Below, in pieces: positions 45,046-53,905 of a stretch of 64,000 bases of DNA. How positions within the stretch are numbered: position 1 is the stretch's first letter; every line of letters begins with the position of its first letter. Position numbers and translations under genes: made by a program. Below the pieces are notes generated by a model. It was given only the letters and a program-made list of their open reading frames with translations, made no database searches and was not told the origin of the DNA. The stretch lies in NCBI RefSeq assembly GCF_016908495.1, contig NZ_JAFBDZ010000001.1, positions 682,001 through 746,000 on the forward strand, read 5' to 3'. The stretch is from Rossellomorea pakistanensis. Its GTDB lineage: Bacteria; Bacillota; Bacilli; Bacillales; Bacillaceae_B.

Positions 45046-45123
45046 ATTATGAAATTTTGATTCCACCCAAAAGCTTACACCCTCATTCAATCATTAAGAT
45101 GTGGTGCAAGTCATATTTAAGGA

Positions 45124-45276
45124 TTAACTCTGTTGGTTTTTTACTTTCTCCATCCATAAGCTTCGAATGATATGAGTTTTATAATTTTCAAGCTTTCGTT
45201 TTTCAACAGGATGATGAGTAATGCCCGCATTCTTTAATTCCTTAATAAACCAACCTTTTGAGTACGGATAAGCCAT
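45124..45276 (-). CDS. Small DUF2639 (YflJ-like) protein
   Basis: 50 residues. ATG 45276 with AAGGAG 9-10 nt upstream. The product reads MAYPYSKGWFIKELKNAG, then THHPVEKRKLENYKTHIIRSLW. This matches the short Bacillus DUF2639/YflJ family, in which SKGWxxKELK, HP and KLExYKTxxLR are conserved (recalled). No signal or membrane span. Function unknown. Confidence 0.75.
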   Translation of the reverse strand: MAYPYSKGWFIKELKNAGITHHPVEKRKLENYKTHIIRSLWMEKVKNQQS

Positions 45277-45340
45277 GTGCTATGTCTCCTTCCTTCTCAT
45301 TTCAATAAACATATGAAACAAAAAGGATAGTTATGATGAA

Positions 45341-46414
45341 TTACGAAAGGGACATCTTAGATAATACTTGATACATGTCATCGATTGTATAGGCATCAAG
45401 TCCACTTTCCATCGCTGTTTTAATTTGTGTTTGGTTATTTTCTAATTCCTCTAATTTTAGAAGAAATGATTGTGGGGATAATTCCTCTTCTTCAAGCTTG
45501 AGTGCAAATCCTTGTTTAACAAAAGAATTGGCGTTTAAAATTTGATCTCCTCTACTCGCTTCTCTAGAGAGAGGGATCAGTAGCATTGGTTTCTTAAGGG
45601 CAAGGAATTCAAAAATTGAATTTGAGCCAGCTCGAGAAATCACCATATCCGTTATAGCTAGAAAATCTGTTAATTCACTTGAAACATATTCGTATTGAAG
45701 GTATCCGTCCCTTTGGAGGGAGGAATCAAGATTGCCTTTTCCACAAAGGTGAATGACTTGATAGCGTTCAAGTAGATGATCAAGGTTTTGTCTGACTGCG
45801 TCATTGATTTTCCGTGAACCTAGACTACCACCCATAATCATTAATACAGGTTTAAGATTATGAAATCCTGTTATTTTTCTTCCAGCCGCCGGATTCCCAT
45901 TGAAAAGCTCTTCGCGGATAATCGCTCCTGCACATATTGATTTTTCTTCAGGAGTATGTTGGAGAGCCTCAGGAAATGTTGTAAAGATCTTTGTTGCAAA
46001 AGGAATAGCTAATTTATTTGCAAGCCCAGGGGTGACATCAGATTCATGGATCGCAACAGGGATTCCTTTCATTTTTGCTGCCATTACAACAGGAACAGAA
46101 ACGAATCCTCCCTTCGAAAAAATGATATCCGGTTTTGTTTTTCGGATAATTTTTAAGGATTCCATTAATCCTTTTAATACTCTAAATGGATCGGAAAAGT
46201 TTTTCACTGAAAAATATCTTCTTAATTTCCCACTAGATATTCCATGGTATGGAATATCTGGAAATTGCTCGGTGATAATTTCTTGTTCAATTCCATTTTT
46301 AGATCCTATATAAAAGGTTTTCCAGCCATTTTTTTGAAAGTAAGGGATGAGCGCAGTATTAACGGTTACATGTCCTGCCGAACCTCCACCAGTAAATAAT
46401 ATATGTTTCTTCAT
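45341..46414 (-). CDS. murG: MurG-like UDP-GlcNAc transferase (probable second copy)
   Basis: Adds GlcNAc to lipid I to give lipid II on the inner membrane face. 357 residues from ATG 46414 (GGAGA upstream). GT28 fold: N-terminal FTGGGSAGHVTVN loop, GFVSVPVVMAAKMKGIPVAIHESD, MGGSLGSRKIN, and the UDP-GlcNAc site SRAGSNSIFEFLALKKPMLLIPL. The gene stands alone, outside the dcw cluster where the main murG resides in Bacillus, so it resembles the extra MurG copy recalled from the B. cereus group. The GSAGHVT loop varies from the usual GGTGGH (T to S, G to A). Confidence 0.9.
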   Translation of the reverse strand: MKKHILFTGGGSAGHVTVNTALIPYFQKNGWKTFYIGSKNGIEQEIITEQFPDIPYHGISSGKLRRYFSVKNFSDPFRVLKGLMESLKIIRKTKPDIIFSKGGFVSVPVVMAAKMKGIPVAIHESDVTPGLANKLAIPFATKIFTTFPEALQHTPEEKSICAGAIIREELFNGNPAAGRKITGFHNLKPVLMIMGGSLGSRKINDAVRQNLDHLLERYQVIHLCGKGNLDSSLQRDGYLQYEYVSSELTDFLAITDMVISRAGSNSIFEFLALKKPMLLIPLSREASRGDQILNANSFVKQGFALKLEEEELSPQSFLLKLEELENNQTQIKTAMESGLDAYTIDDMYQVLSKMSLS

Positions 46415-46690
46415 GATAAATCTCCTATCTGTAAAGATTCCTTTCCCATTATACACTGATTTTTCATTTTAAATAGAGGAAATTTCAGATCAGGATGTTT
46501 CACCTATGTTTTTATCTAATTTTAGAAGATTTTAAATGCTCTTTCGGCCAAAAATGGCATACACAACAAATTGTTTATATCTAATCTCCATAACAAAGTT
46601 TCTTCTAATTATATTCTATTTGCTCTTATTAATTCATAGTTTGCAACGTATAATTGGATTGAATTTAATTTCAATTTTAGAAACAGAGTT

Positions 46691-46724
46691 CATTCACCTT
46701 TTTTAAGGATGAATGTGATATAAT
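46691..46724 (+). promoter_or_regulatory. Promoter of the MATE gene with an overlapping hairpin/operator
   Basis: A -10 box TATAAT at 46719-46724 has no good -35. The inverted repeat CATTCAcCTT-tttt-AAGGaTGAATG (46691-46715) fills the place of the -35 and spacer, which suggests control by a dyad-binding activator or repressor. Confidence 0.4.
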
Positions 46725-46758
46725 TCTCTCATTGTTCAACCAGCAAGGAGATCGTTCT

Positions 46759-48123
46759 ATGAGACAAACAAATTCGATGACAGAAAAAATGAAACAATTT
46801 TCAATTATTTTAGTTCCAATTTTAGTGACACAGCTTGGGATGTTTTCGATGACCTTTTTTGACACGGTAATGTCAGGTAAGTATTCATCAACAGATCTTG
46901 CAGGGGTGGCCATTGGATCCTCCCTTTGGGTGCCTGTTTTTACTGGTTTAAGCGGAATATTACTCGCTATCACTCCGATTGTTGCTCAGCTAATTGGTGG
47001 AAATCGGGAAAAAGAGGTTCCATTTTCAGTTGTACAAGGAATATATGCTGGGATTTTTCTAGCTGTATTGATTTTAATCATTGGAGCATTCGCTTTAGAT
47101 CCTATATTAAACGGAATGAATATTGAGAATCGCGTTAGGTATATTGCGAGGGAATATCTGGTCGCCCTTTCCTTTGGAATGATTCCTTTATTTATCTATA
47201 ATGTTCTCCGTTCATTTATCGATGCATTAGGGATGACGAGAGTTTCAATGGTGATTACGTTATTGTCACTTCCCATTAATGTATTTTTTAATTATGTTTT
47301 AATTTTTGGTGAATGGGTCTTTCCCGAGCTTGGAGGAGTTGGTTCTGGATATGCGTCTGCTATAACTTATTGGATAATCTCTTTTATTGCTGCCTGGGTC
47401 GTTCATCAGAATCGACCATTCGCAAAGTATTACATTTTTCGAAAGCTTCACCCCATTTCTTTTTCAAAATGGAAAGAAATTTTTGCTATTGGGGTACCAA
47501 TCGGACTGTCTATTTTTTTTGAAGTAAGCATCTTCTCGGCAGTTACATTATTTATGAGTAATTATAGCACTGCTATAATAGCTGCCCATCAAGCAGCCAT
47601 TAATTTTGCTTCTTTTTTGTATATGATTCCTTTAAGTATCTCAATGGCTCTAACGATTGTAGTTGGTTTTGAAGTCGGGGCTAAAAGAATTGAAGATGCA
47701 AAAATATATAGTCTAATGGGAATCTTGACAGCAATTGGATTGGCTCTAGCTTATGGGGTAGGTTTAATGGTGTTTAAAGAACCGGTGTCATCCATTTATA
47801 CTGATGATCCTGAAGTCATTTCCCTGATTTCTCATTTCCTTTTATATGCAGTTTTCTTTCAGCTATCTGATGCTATCCAAGCTCCTGTACAAGGTGCATT
47901 ACGAGGCTATAAAGATGTGAATGTCACTTTTATTATGGCCCTCATTTCTTATTGGGTTATAGGGCTACCCTTTGGATATATCTTAGCGAACTATACTGAT
48001 TTTGGACCTTATGGGTATTGGATTGGTTTAACAACTGGTTTAACTGCAGGGGCTATAACATTATCAGTACGATTAATCCAAATTCAAAGAAAAAGCAGAG
48101 ACATTGCAGATAAGATAAGTTGA
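46759..48123 (+). CDS. MATE-family multidrug/Na+ antiporter
   Basis: 454 residues from ATG 46759 (AAGGAG 8 nt upstream). Twelve membrane spans in two bundles; MATE motifs include LVTQLGMFSMTFFDTVMSG in helix 1-2, GNREKEVP between helices, AHQAAINFASFLYMIPLSISMALTIVVGFEVGAKR in the second bundle and QAPVQGALRGYKDVN. NorM-type export of cationic drugs by family. Monocistronic. Confidence 0.92.
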   Translation: MRQTNSMTEKMKQFSIILVPILVTQLGMFSMTFFDTVMSGKYSSTDLAGVAIGSSLWVPVFTGLSGILLAITPIVAQLIGGNREKEVPFSVVQGIYAGIFLAVLILIIGAFALDPILNGMNIENRVRYIAREYLVALSFGMIPLFIYNVLRSFIDALGMTRVSMVITLLSLPINVFFNYVLIFGEWVFPELGGVGSGYASAITYWIISFIAAWVVHQNRPFAKYYIFRKLHPISFSKWKEIFAIGVPIGLSIFFEVSIFSAVTLFMSNYSTAIIAAHQAAINFASFLYMIPLSISMALTIVVGFEVGAKRIEDAKIYSLMGILTAIGLALAYGVGLMVFKEPVSSIYTDDPEVISLISHFLLYAVFFQLSDAIQAPVQGALRGYKDVNVTFIMALISYWVIGLPFGYILANYTDFGPYGYWIGLTTGLTAGAITLSVRLIQIQRKSRDIADKIS

Positions 48124-48208
48124 AGCAGTATTCTCTCCTTTTATTTAAGGAATAGGATTAGAAGATCCTTTTCTAACAATAATGTTTTCAAGATTTTTAT
48201 TTCTTATT

Positions 48209-48234
48209 AAGGGCAGCCCCATACGGCTGCCCTT
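48209..48234. terminator. Bidirectional terminator between MATE and SDR genes
   Basis: AAGGGCAGCC / GGCTGCCCTT with loop CCATAC, between convergent genes; a T run follows partly on each side. Confidence 0.85.
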
Positions 48235-48240
48235 TGTCAA

Positions 48241-49026
48241 CTATCCCTCATCCATGTGATGAAATACCTTCCCCAATACATCTTTTCCTCCCGTTACAGG
48301 AATAATACTGCCTGTGATGAAATCAGAGTCTTCCGAGCATAGAAAACCGATCGTTCTTGCTACGTCTTCTCCAGTTCCCGGGCGGCCAATTGGAGTCTGT
48401 TCATCTTGATGGTTATGTGCTTTTTCTATCGTTTCTTCTTTCCACTCTCCTACAATATCACCTGGACATACCATATTAGCGGTAATGCCATTTTTCGCTT
48501 CCTCAATACTAATTGTCCTTGTTAGTGAGGCAACTCCTGTTTTTGCTGCGGCAAATGCGGAACGATAGACCCAGCCAGGGGCTTGATCAACACGGTCATA
48601 TCCTACCGTAATAATTCTCCCCCACTTTTTGCTTCTCATATATGGAATGATCAACTTTGTTAAGTAAAAAACACTGTTCAAGTTTCCGTTCACCATGTAC
48701 TGCCATTCTTCTAATGAATATTGATCAAATGATTTCCTCTCTTTCACATATGGACCTGCATTATGTATGAGTATATCTATTGATTGAAAGGATTTAACAG
48801 ATTCTTTTACAATATTTTCACAGTCCTCTGGTGAAGAAATATCTCCTTGAACAGTAACACATTCGATTTTATAAAGTGAGTGTAAGGATTTCACAAATTT
48901 TTCTGCTTCTTTCTGACTGTTCCGGTAGTTAATGACTAAATTAAATCCTTTTCGTGCAAACATTTCTGCTGTTTTCTTTCCGATCCCTTTAGCTCCACCT
49001 GTAATTAATACTGTTCTACTTGGCAC
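48241..49026 (-). CDS. Short-chain dehydrogenase/reductase-like protein with atypical active site
   Basis: 261 residues from GTG 49026, with GGAGAGG 6 nt upstream. The Rossmann site TGGAKGIGKKTAEMFA, HNAG and the C-terminal GDIVGEW/GRPGTGEDVA/FITGSIIPVTGG are typical of SDRs. But the catalytic Tyr-x3-Lys reads F-A-A-A-K (in RSAFAAAKTG), and the catalytic Ser position lies in RIITVGYDRV without a Ser. NAD(P) binding is likely preserved, but classical oxidoreduction is doubtful. Could be a binding protein or use another Tyr/Ser. Confidence 0.88.
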   Translation of the reverse strand: MPSRTVLITGGAKGIGKKTAEMFARKGFNLVINYRNSQKEAEKFVKSLHSLYKIECVTVQGDISSPEDCENIVKESVKSFQSIDILIHNAGPYVKERKSFDQYSLEEWQYMVNGNLNSVFYLTKLIIPYMRSKKWGRIITVGYDRVDQAPGWVYRSAFAAAKTGVASLTRTISIEEAKNGITANMVCPGDIVGEWKEETIEKAHNHQDEQTPIGRPGTGEDVARTIGFLCSEDSDFITGSIIPVTGGKDVLGKVFHHMDEG

Positions 49027-49308
49027 TCGTATCCTCTCCAAAGACAACATTCTTATCTTTATAGTAAAAAGTCCTTAACAATAATGCAAATAATTTTCCT
49101 TAAAATTGGATTTAATACGATTGTTGAATCAATTTTATTTAATTATTTCCATTTCACATGACAATAAATTGGAAAAATACTCATAAAATTGAATTGACTA
49201 GTCATGTAAAGTGAATTATGAAAGAAATTTAAGGCACTATGTATTTTTTAATGTTCATTACATAATCTAAAAATAAAATATTATTAATTAAAATTTAAAT
49301 ATAATAAA

Positions 49309-49331
49309 GAGCCCCTTCTGAGAAGGAGCTC
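49309..49331 (-). terminator. Terminator after the CAP-domain gene
   Basis: GAGCcCCTTCT / AGAAGGaGCTC hairpin with A-rich left flank (T run on the minus strand), 15 bases after the stop codon. Confidence 0.8.
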
Positions 49332-49345
49332 TCACTATCAAACTA

Positions 49346-50140
49346 TTATTTTCCGATAAACATTTGAGTCCAGTAGTTACCATTCTCCACATATCCTACA
49401 CCAATATGTGTAAAGTTAGAGCTCATGATATTTTTACGGTGTCCATCAGAGTTCATCCATGCATTGACAACTTCTTCTGGTGAACGTTGTCCCATTGCAA
49501 TATTTTCTCCAGCAGAACTATACTCAATTCCAAATTGCTTCATCATATCAAATGGTGAACCGTAAGTTGGGCTCGTATGAGAGAAATAGTTCTTAGCTTG
49601 CATATCTTTAGATTTTTCACGTGCTACTTTACTTAATTCAGTATCTACCTTTAAAGCAGGTAAGCCTTGCTTTGCACGTTCTTGGTTTGTTAATTCTACT
49701 ACTTGTTGTTCGAATTGACTTAATTGACTATTTTGTGATTCTGCTTTTGCAGGTTGTTCTGTTTTAGGTTGCTCTTTTGCTGGAGCTGGTGCCGGAGCCT
49801 CAGCTTTTGGTGCTTCTTGCTTAGGTGCCGGTGCTGGTGCTTCAGCTTTTGGCGCTTCTTGCTTAGGTGCCGGTGCTTCAGCTTTTGGCGCTTGATCCTT
49901 TACCGGTGCTTGTTTTTCTTGTTGAGGAGCTTGTCCATTCCCCTGTAATTGGGTTTGATATTTTGATAGAATATCCTGAACCCACTTATTCATTTCTTCA
50001 GAATTCCCATTATATTTATAGGTATAAACCTTTGTTTGGCAATCTATTTTCTCATTGCCTGCAGCGTCCGCGCTACCTGCAAATGGTGCTGCTAATAATG
50101 TTAATGCTGTTGCTGTTGAAATAATCATTTTCTTTTTCAT
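49346..50140 (-). CDS. Secreted CAP/SCP-domain protein (YkwD type)
   Basis: 264 residues from ATG 50140 (AAGGAGG upstream). Signal peptide MKKKMIISTATALTLLAAPFAGSADA with cleavage near AGSADAA. A short N-terminal region with one Cys and aromatic residues, then a Pro/Ala/Lys/Glu linker with PKAEAPAP repeats (about residues 75-135), then the CAP domain (140-264) with the HTSPTYGSPFDMM, AGENIAMG and HRKNIMSSNFTHIGVGYV motifs. Secreted, possibly spore- or wall-associated; the biochemical role of bacterial CAP proteins is unclear. Confidence 0.92.
   Translation of the reverse strand: MKKKMIISTATALTLLAAPFAGSADAAGNEKIDCQTKVYTYKYNGNSEEMNKWVQDILSKYQTQLQGNGQAPQQEKQAPVKDQAPKAEAPAPKQEAPKAEAPAPAPKQEAPKAEAPAPAPAKEQPKTEQPAKAESQNSQLSQFEQQVVELTNQERAKQGLPALKVDTELSKVAREKSKDMQAKNYFSHTSPTYGSPFDMMKQFGIEYSSAGENIAMGQRSPEEVVNAWMNSDGHRKNIMSSNFTHIGVGYVENGNYWTQMFIGK
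49776..49890. repeat. Tandem repeats coding for PKAEAPAP units
   Basis: Near-identical units of 36-42 bp containing CTTCAGCTTTTGGCGCTTCTTGCTTAGGTGCCGG occur about three times inside the linker of the CAP-domain gene. In-frame repeats of this kind change copy number by slippage. Confidence 0.75.
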
Positions 50141-50501
50141 AAGGTTGAATTCCTCCTTGAAAAGTTTGTTGTTTTCTTGGTGCACAATCATCATATCATC
50201 TATCTTTTGTCACATTTACGGAGGATTTTGGAAAATTAAAGAGACTTCTATTTTCTGAAAATAAAAAAACTAGCTATCTATCACTAATCCCTTTTAAATA
50301 AAGGATTACGAGAGTACTAGTATATATTGCTTACATTTCTAATATTGGAAAAACCCTTCTTTAGCAGTAATTAACTACCAGTAAATTAGGATTGACAAGT
50401 TTTTTGAGCCTATTGTTCTATAACAATTATTACATTAAAGTGTCAGATAAAACAGCAATTTAACTAAATCCGAGTGTATTTATCCCATATTATGGATACT
50501 A
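50141..50501. other. Intergenic region, no gene recognised
   Basis: AT-rich spacer between the CAP-domain gene and a small hypothetical gene, with a TTGACA at about 50394. I see no clear small ORF with an SD, no terminator-like hairpin and no riboswitch core. Confidence 0.5.
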
Positions 50502-50771
50502 TTATTCGCGCAGTTGAGTTAAAACCTGAATATGTAGATTAATTAATTGTAACTTTACCTCCGATGGTAAAGCTGAAGCAGAAATTCTTTTAATCGCGAA
50601 GAAAAATTTCACTTCTTTTGCCTTTCTCACTCTTGGATGACTATTTTCATCTAATAGTTCTCTTGTAATCGCATCAAGAAGTACCGTAAGTGGTGCTTGT
50701 GTATCTATAGGTAGCGTTCGATTATTCCAAAGTTGATTATAGGATTGTAGTAAAAGCTTATCGTCATTCAT
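50502..50771 (-). CDS. Hypothetical protein, 89 residues
   Basis: ATG 50771 with AAGGAG upstream. All-alpha by appearance: MNDDKLLLQSYNQLWNN, then amphipathic segments (TVLLDAITRELLDE, VRKAKEVKFFFAIKRIS, LINLHIQVLTQLRE). No signal peptide, membrane span or metal motif. Family not recognised. Divergent from the zinc-ribbon-like gene at 50856. Confidence 0.65.
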   Translation of the reverse strand: MNDDKLLLQSYNQLWNNRTLPIDTQAPLTVLLDAITRELLDENSHPRVRKAKEVKFFFAIKRISASALPSEVKLQLINLHIQVLTQLRE

Positions 50772-50855
50772 TTTAAAGTCTCCTTCTCCTTTACATAATT
50801 CTAATTAAATATACTCATAATAGTAATAACTATTATGAAAGATAGGTGATTCTCT

Positions 50856-51098
50856 ATGACTGCACCATATTGTTGTCCAAACTGTAAGACAAATCGTTCT
50901 AGATTCAATATCATACAGCAAGTATCACAGAGTGTGAAAATGGACCCGAAATCTGGTGAAGTGATTCAACAATATGATCAAGATAATATTGATCCTTTCC
51001 ATATTACGTATAATGGACCAGACTATAAAGTTCAATGTGGTGCTTGTGGCCTTGTCGAGGATGAAAGAACATTCAAACAATTTGGAGCTAATTCTTAG
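50856..51098 (+). CDS. Small zinc-ribbon-like protein
   Basis: 80 residues; ATG 50856 with AGGTGA upstream. Two CxxC knuckles, CPNC (plus the adjacent Cys, CCPNC) near the N-terminus and CGAC near residue 62, separated by a loop rich in Asp, Gln and Lys; this predicts one structural zinc. The sequence between the knuckles is short and beta-like (FHITYNGPDYKVQ). Unknown function; its layout is that of small nucleic-acid or protein-binding ribbons of Bacillus. Confidence 0.7.
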   Translation: MTAPYCCPNCKTNRSRFNIIQQVSQSVKMDPKSGEVIQQYDQDNIDPFHITYNGPDYKVQCGACGLVEDERTFKQFGANS

Positions 51099-51213
51099 TA
51101 TAAAATGAAACTCCTTGGAGGTTCAACATTTTAAATATCCAAGGAGTAAATGGCAAACCTGAAGACTTCGTTCAACACTAAATCCAATAACAATTTCTTT
51201 ATCAAAAGTAATT

Positions 51214-51281
51214 AATGGACCAGAAACAAATGAATTTAAAAGCAATAAAACACTCTCTTAAATTTACGTTTCTGGTTCATT
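51214..51281. terminator. Inverted repeat in the spacer before the MFS gene
   Basis: AATGGACCAGAAAC / GTTTCTGGTTCATT arms with a 40-base AT-rich interior, followed on the right by AAAAAAA. It may end the MFS transcript on the minus strand or be a repeat element. Confidence 0.5.
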
Positions 51282-51295
51282 AAAAAAATCGACCT

Positions 51296-52909
51296 TTATT
51301 TCGCTTCAACTTTTTGGATAGTTTGGCGTCTTGTTTCGTTAGACTCTTCTTGATTAGAAGTCCGTAATGGTATTTCCCTCATAAAGAACGTTAATACAAA
51401 ACCAGTAATTAAAATAAAGGCTCCAATTAAAAATACATTTGTTAAAGAATAGCTTAATGATTCTCTTATTAATAAGACAAATTGTCCGAACATTTCTTGC
51501 ATTTCTAAAGGTAAACTATTTTTAATATCTTCAAGTTTAGCGGGGTCCATAAGATTCTGTGGATTTTGTAATTCTTTCAGCTGGGAAGCTCCTTGACTAG
51601 CAAATCCCAACCCTTCAATAGTAGAGAACTCTTCCTTCATCTTGGCTGAAAGTGAATGATTCATAATGGTTCCCATAATTCCTACTCCAACAGTTCCCCC
51701 AATTTGACGAAATAATTGAGTGGCAGCTGTTGACACACCTAAATATTGGTGACTTACTGCATTTTGGACTGTTAGGGTAAACACAGGAAAGCTTAACCCC
51801 AGTCCAGTTCCTACTATAATAATGTTCAACACCGCTATCATATTCGTCGTTGCTGTACTCATTAGAGAAAGCAAGAACATTCCACTTGCCATAATAAATA
51901 ATCCACTTAGTGCGATCATTTTATATTTACCTGTCCTCGTAATGAGCTGACCACCTAACGCACTAGCAATAACCATACTTAATGTCATCGGCATCATGAC
52001 AAGACCAGACTTTGTTGCTGAAGTACCGATAACTCCTTGAATAAAGAAAGGCATATACATGATTGCCCCAAACATACCAGCACCAAGAATGAAGCCAATG
52101 ATATTTGATAGCGTAAATACTGGATTCTTAAATAGATGAAGTGGTAATACTGGATTCGCTGCTTTTCTTTCAATGATAATAAATAAAATAAGAGCAACTA
52201 CCGTACCTGCAAATAAACTGATAATTTGGAAAGATAGCCACTCATAATCATTTCCCCCCCAAGTAAAGGCGAGTAAAAGTGGTATAATTGTTAGTGAAAG
52301 CATAGCTGATCCTAGATAGTCGACTTTCTTCTTTTCTACGACTGTTTGGGAAGGAAAGAGCTTCCAAATCATTGCAAAAGCAACGACACCAAACGGTAAG
52401 AACACCCAAAAAACCCAGTGCCATTCGGCATTATCAACAATCCATCCCCCTAATGTAGGACCGAATACACTTGCTAACCCAAAAACGCTACTCATTAACC
52501 CTTGCCATCTTCCTCGTTCCCTTGGTGAGAATAAGTCACCCACAGCCGTGAAGGATGTAGACATAATCATACCTGCGCCAAATCCTTGTATTCCTCTAAA
52601 AGCTATCAATTGGAAGATGCTATCTGAAAGTCCATTTAATAATGACCCAAGTGTAAACACGCCAATTCCTATTAGAATGAATATTTTTCTTCCATACATA
52701 TCTGATAATTTTCCAACGAGAATGGCTGTTACTGAGCTTGTTAACATAAAGATGGTGAATACCCAACTATAGTATTCAATTCCACCTAGTTCAGAAATAA
52801 TTCGTGGCAATGCAGTCCCTACGATTGTTTGGTTCAAAGCTGCAAACAACATGGCAGACATAATAGCAACCATGATCAAGATTTTTTTCCTTTGTTCGAG
52901 ATGCTCCAT
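51296..52909 (-). CDS. DHA2-family MFS multidrug exporter (14 TM)
   Basis: 537 residues from ATG 52909 (GGGGAG 7 nt upstream). EmrB/QacA type: helix-1 LFAALNQTIVGTALPRI (motif D1), LVGKLSDMYGRKIFI (motif A), GFGAGMIMS, FGLASVFGPTLGGWIVD (motif C). A large hydrophilic loop of about 90 residues lies before the last helices. Proton-driven efflux of drugs. Cotranscribed with the marR gene upstream; a hairpin at 52975-53009 lies between them. Confidence 0.93.
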   Translation of the reverse strand: MEHLEQRKKILIMVAIMSAMLFAALNQTIVGTALPRIISELGGIEYYSWVFTIFMLTSSVTAILVGKLSDMYGRKIFILIGIGVFTLGSLLNGLSDSIFQLIAFRGIQGFGAGMIMSTSFTAVGDLFSPRERGRWQGLMSSVFGLASVFGPTLGGWIVDNAEWHWVFWVFLPFGVVAFAMIWKLFPSQTVVEKKKVDYLGSAMLSLTIIPLLLAFTWGGNDYEWLSFQIISLFAGTVVALILFIIIERKAANPVLPLHLFKNPVFTLSNIIGFILGAGMFGAIMYMPFFIQGVIGTSATKSGLVMMPMTLSMVIASALGGQLITRTGKYKMIALSGLFIMASGMFLLSLMSTATTNMIAVLNIIIVGTGLGLSFPVFTLTVQNAVSHQYLGVSTAATQLFRQIGGTVGVGIMGTIMNHSLSAKMKEEFSTIEGLGFASQGASQLKELQNPQNLMDPAKLEDIKNSLPLEMQEMFGQFVLLIRESLSYSLTNVFLIGAFILITGFVLTFFMREIPLRTSNQEESNETRRQTIQKVEAK

Positions 52910-52974
52910 TATTTCTCTCCCCAATTCTATTCATATGATTAAAATTTCACTAACTTAAGTTTTAATATTAAGAA

Positions 52975-53009
52975 AAGGGTGATCATTCAACTAGGAATGA
53001 TCATCCCTT
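52975..53009 (-). terminator. Hairpin between marR and the MFS gene
   Basis: AAGGGTGATCATTC / GAATGATCATCCCTT arms; on the minus strand it is followed by TTTTCTT-like sequence. It could reduce read-through from marR into the transporter gene. Confidence 0.6.
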
Positions 53010-53017
53010 GCATTGTT

Positions 53018-53431
53018 CTAACCCTTTTTTAAAATTTTTTCAAATAAACGAATGAGCTGATTTATTTCATCTTCTGAAAAAGATTTAAAGGTTTCTTGGA
53101 AATACTCAAGTTTCTTTTGGTTATAAAAATCAAGCATTTCCTCCCCTTTAGTAGTAAGGGCTAATTCTACAATACGACGATCACTATTTGATCGCTGTCT
53201 TGTGATATAATCCTTTTCCACTAATGCATCTGTTACAGCTGTAATATGACTGGCTGAAACCTCCATTAGCTTGGAGAGATCGGATGCTTTCATGGCACCT
53301 TTTTCAGAAATATGCTTTAACACCATAAATTCTCCACTTGAAAAATATTGTCCATATATTTTCTTTAAATCTTGTTTCATTAAACGAAAGAGAGACCGAA
53401 ATAAACTTTCGAGTCGAAACATTTCCTTCAA
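53018..53431 (-). CDS. MarR-family repressor
   Basis: 137 residues from TTG 53431, with AAGGAAAGG 10 nt upstream; ATG 53422 is an alternative with a poor SD. Winged helix: FSSGEFMVLKHISEKGAMKASDLSKLMEVSASHITAVTDALVEKDYITRQRSNSDRRIVEL, where the DRRIVEL wing is the family signature. It precedes an MFS exporter and has palindromes at its promoter, so it probably represses both genes and is released by a drug or phenolic ligand. Confidence 0.92.
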   Translation of the reverse strand: MKEMFRLESLFRSLFRLMKQDLKKIYGQYFSSGEFMVLKHISEKGAMKASDLSKLMEVSASHITAVTDALVEKDYITRQRSNSDRRIVELALTTKGEEMLDFYNQKKLEYFQETFKSFSEDEINQLIRLFEKILKKG

Positions 53432-53469
53432 TACTATCGAACCTTTCCTTAGCAAGACGAATAGTTAAG

Positions 53470-53489
53470 TTAGTTAACTAAATTTAGTT
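53470..53489. promoter_or_regulatory. Overlapping perfect palindromes, likely MarR operator
   Basis: TTAGTTAACTAA (53470-53481) and AACTAAATTTAGTT (53476-53489) are both perfect and overlap by six bases, upstream of the marR start. Typical size and place for autoregulation. Confidence 0.7.
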
Positions 53490-53517
53490 TATGCTATTTA
53501 TTCTTTTTCGTCAAGCT

Positions 53518-53889
53518 TTACTTAAGAAACATAAAAAGTGTGTTTATTCCATAATAAGCAGTCGAGACAGAAAGTATGGATAGCCCCAAACCTGCACATA
53601 ACCCAGTAATTGCCCTTAGCAGGTTATTACTTCTTCTTATATCCATTCTTTGTGTCCATCCATCCATTAACATCGGAATATTTAACGCTACACATGAAGG
53701 AATCGCGAGATCTAATGAGAAAATGATCCTAAAGTATAGAATAGGAATAACGCATAACATTCCAATTAGCAAGAACATACAACGATAACAGACAGGGAAC
53801 TGTTTACCCCTCAGTACTAAGGAGCGTTCTTTTATTCGATGACATGGCATAAATCGAAGTGTGAAGATATCAAGTATGAATTCTTTCAT
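53518..53889 (-). CDS. DUF2085 membrane protein
   Basis: 123 residues, three or four membrane spans. Family motif CHRIKERSLVLRGKQFPVCYRC, which gives a Cys/His cluster, then PMLMDGWTQ. This family is of unknown function; the Cys-His cluster and the neighbouring metal chaperone gene suggest metal handling (inference). Third gene of the cobW operon. Confidence 0.85.
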   Translation of the reverse strand: MKEFILDIFTLRFMPCHRIKERSLVLRGKQFPVCYRCMFLLIGMLCVIPILYFRIIFSLDLAIPSCVALNIPMLMDGWTQRMDIRRSNNLLRAITGLCAGLGLSILSVSTAYYGINTLFMFLK

Positions 53890-53905
53890 CATTTACACCT
53901 TTTGC

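Noticed and set aside
49754..50124. Plus-strand ORFs opposite the CAP-domain gene
   Set aside because: They arise from the repetitive Pro/Ala/Lys linker read on the opposite strand.
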